Assembly: GCA_913060845.1 (NCBI GenBank)
Contig: CAJXVF010000217.1
Span: forward strand, 1-5,470
Origin: an uncultured Alphaproteobacteria bacterium
GTDB lineage: Bacteria > Pseudomonadota > Alphaproteobacteria > Bin95
Length of the DNA stretch: 5,470 bases
Direction: 5' to 3'
Shown: positions 5,374 through 5,470 of the stretch, piece after piece
Layout: the number at the start of each line of letters is the position of its first letter
How positions within the stretch are numbered: the first letter of the stretch is position 1
Notes under the pieces: model-generated
What the model was told of the DNA's origin: nothing
Seen by the model: only the letters and a program-made list of their open reading frames with translations
Database searches by the model: none
Made by a program: the position numbers and the translations under genes

Positions 5374-5382
5374 TGATATAAT
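5374..5382 (+). promoter_or_regulatory. extended -10 promoter element TGATATAAT
   Basis: TATAAT at 5377-5382 is a perfect sigma-70 -10 hexamer, preceded at the right place by TG (5374-5375). No -35 match lies at 16-18 bp; TTGAAC at 5349-5354 is too far (22 bp). Transcription would start near 5389 and run out of the window. No start codon followed by a substantial open frame was found between there and 5470. Confidence 0.4.
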
Positions 5383-5389
5383 GATCATT
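5380..5389. repeat. perfect 10-bp palindrome AATGATCATT overlapping the -10 element
   Basis: The palindrome overlaps the last three bases of TATAAT and reaches the expected transcription start, where a repressor operator would lie. Its first eight bases (AATGATCA) also occur at 5302-5309, just after the amidohydrolase stop codon. No consensus I know is matched. Confidence 0.45.
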
Positions 5390-5470
5390 CAAAAGATTTG
5401 GGGTTGGCCTAGCTAAGAGCCCGTTTTAAAAGTTGTTGAGTGATAACAGTGGGATGTGATTCCATCGGAT

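Noticed and set aside
5440..5470. GTG start of a new gene at the right edge
   Set aside because: The frame is open for only ten codons to the window end and has no clear ribosome-binding site, so there is not enough sequence to support a call.

Overview
The window looks like a stretch of chromosome from an alphaproteobacterium. This is inferred from the protein types: a short EpsC-like serine acetyltransferase with a coiled-coil tail, a six-helix membrane class III cyclase with a linker (NLARYFAPS) common in that class, and a CysK of the TAGNT type. Coding sequence is moderately GC-rich. The two ends (about 1-170 and 5299-5470) and the cysE/cysK intergenic region are clearly AT-richer. There are no tRNAs, rRNAs, CRISPR arrays, transposases or phage genes.

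Five complete genes are packed tightly in alternating directions. Left to right they are: a luciferase-like (LLM) flavin/F420 oxidoreductase of the Rv3520c type (+, 185-1240); serine O-acetyltransferase CysE (-, 1246-1944); cysteine synthase CysK (+, 2131-3132); a membrane-anchored class III adenylate cyclase (-, 3133-4539); and an isochorismatase-fold amidohydrolase resembling N-carbamoylsarcosine amidase (+, 4609-5298). Four of the five starts were moved inward from the longest open frame because a Shine-Dalgarno sequence sits at proper spacing before an internal ATG. For the cyclase this removes 134 spurious residues that are antisense to the amidohydrolase gene.

The two cysteine genes are divergent around a 186-bp control region with two inverted repeats. 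Together they catalyse serine to O-acetylserine to cysteine. Both are non-standard: CysE lacks the C-terminal isoleucine that docks into classical CysK, and CysK carries TAGNT and CDGG in place of the usual TSGNT and Ser-containing loops. The two convergent junctions are extremely tight: 5 bp between the LLM gene and cysE, and 0 bp between cysK and the cyclase, whose two stop codons form the palindrome TGATCA. Neither has room for a normal terminator. A likely intrinsic terminator follows the amidohydrolase gene, and a consensus extended -10 element (TGATATAAT) beyond it suggests a rightward gene starting outside the window.

I found no convincing new multi-gene system. The points most worth checking are the paired divergence of CysE and CysK, the cofactor of the LLM enzyme, and the unlabelled cis-elements.
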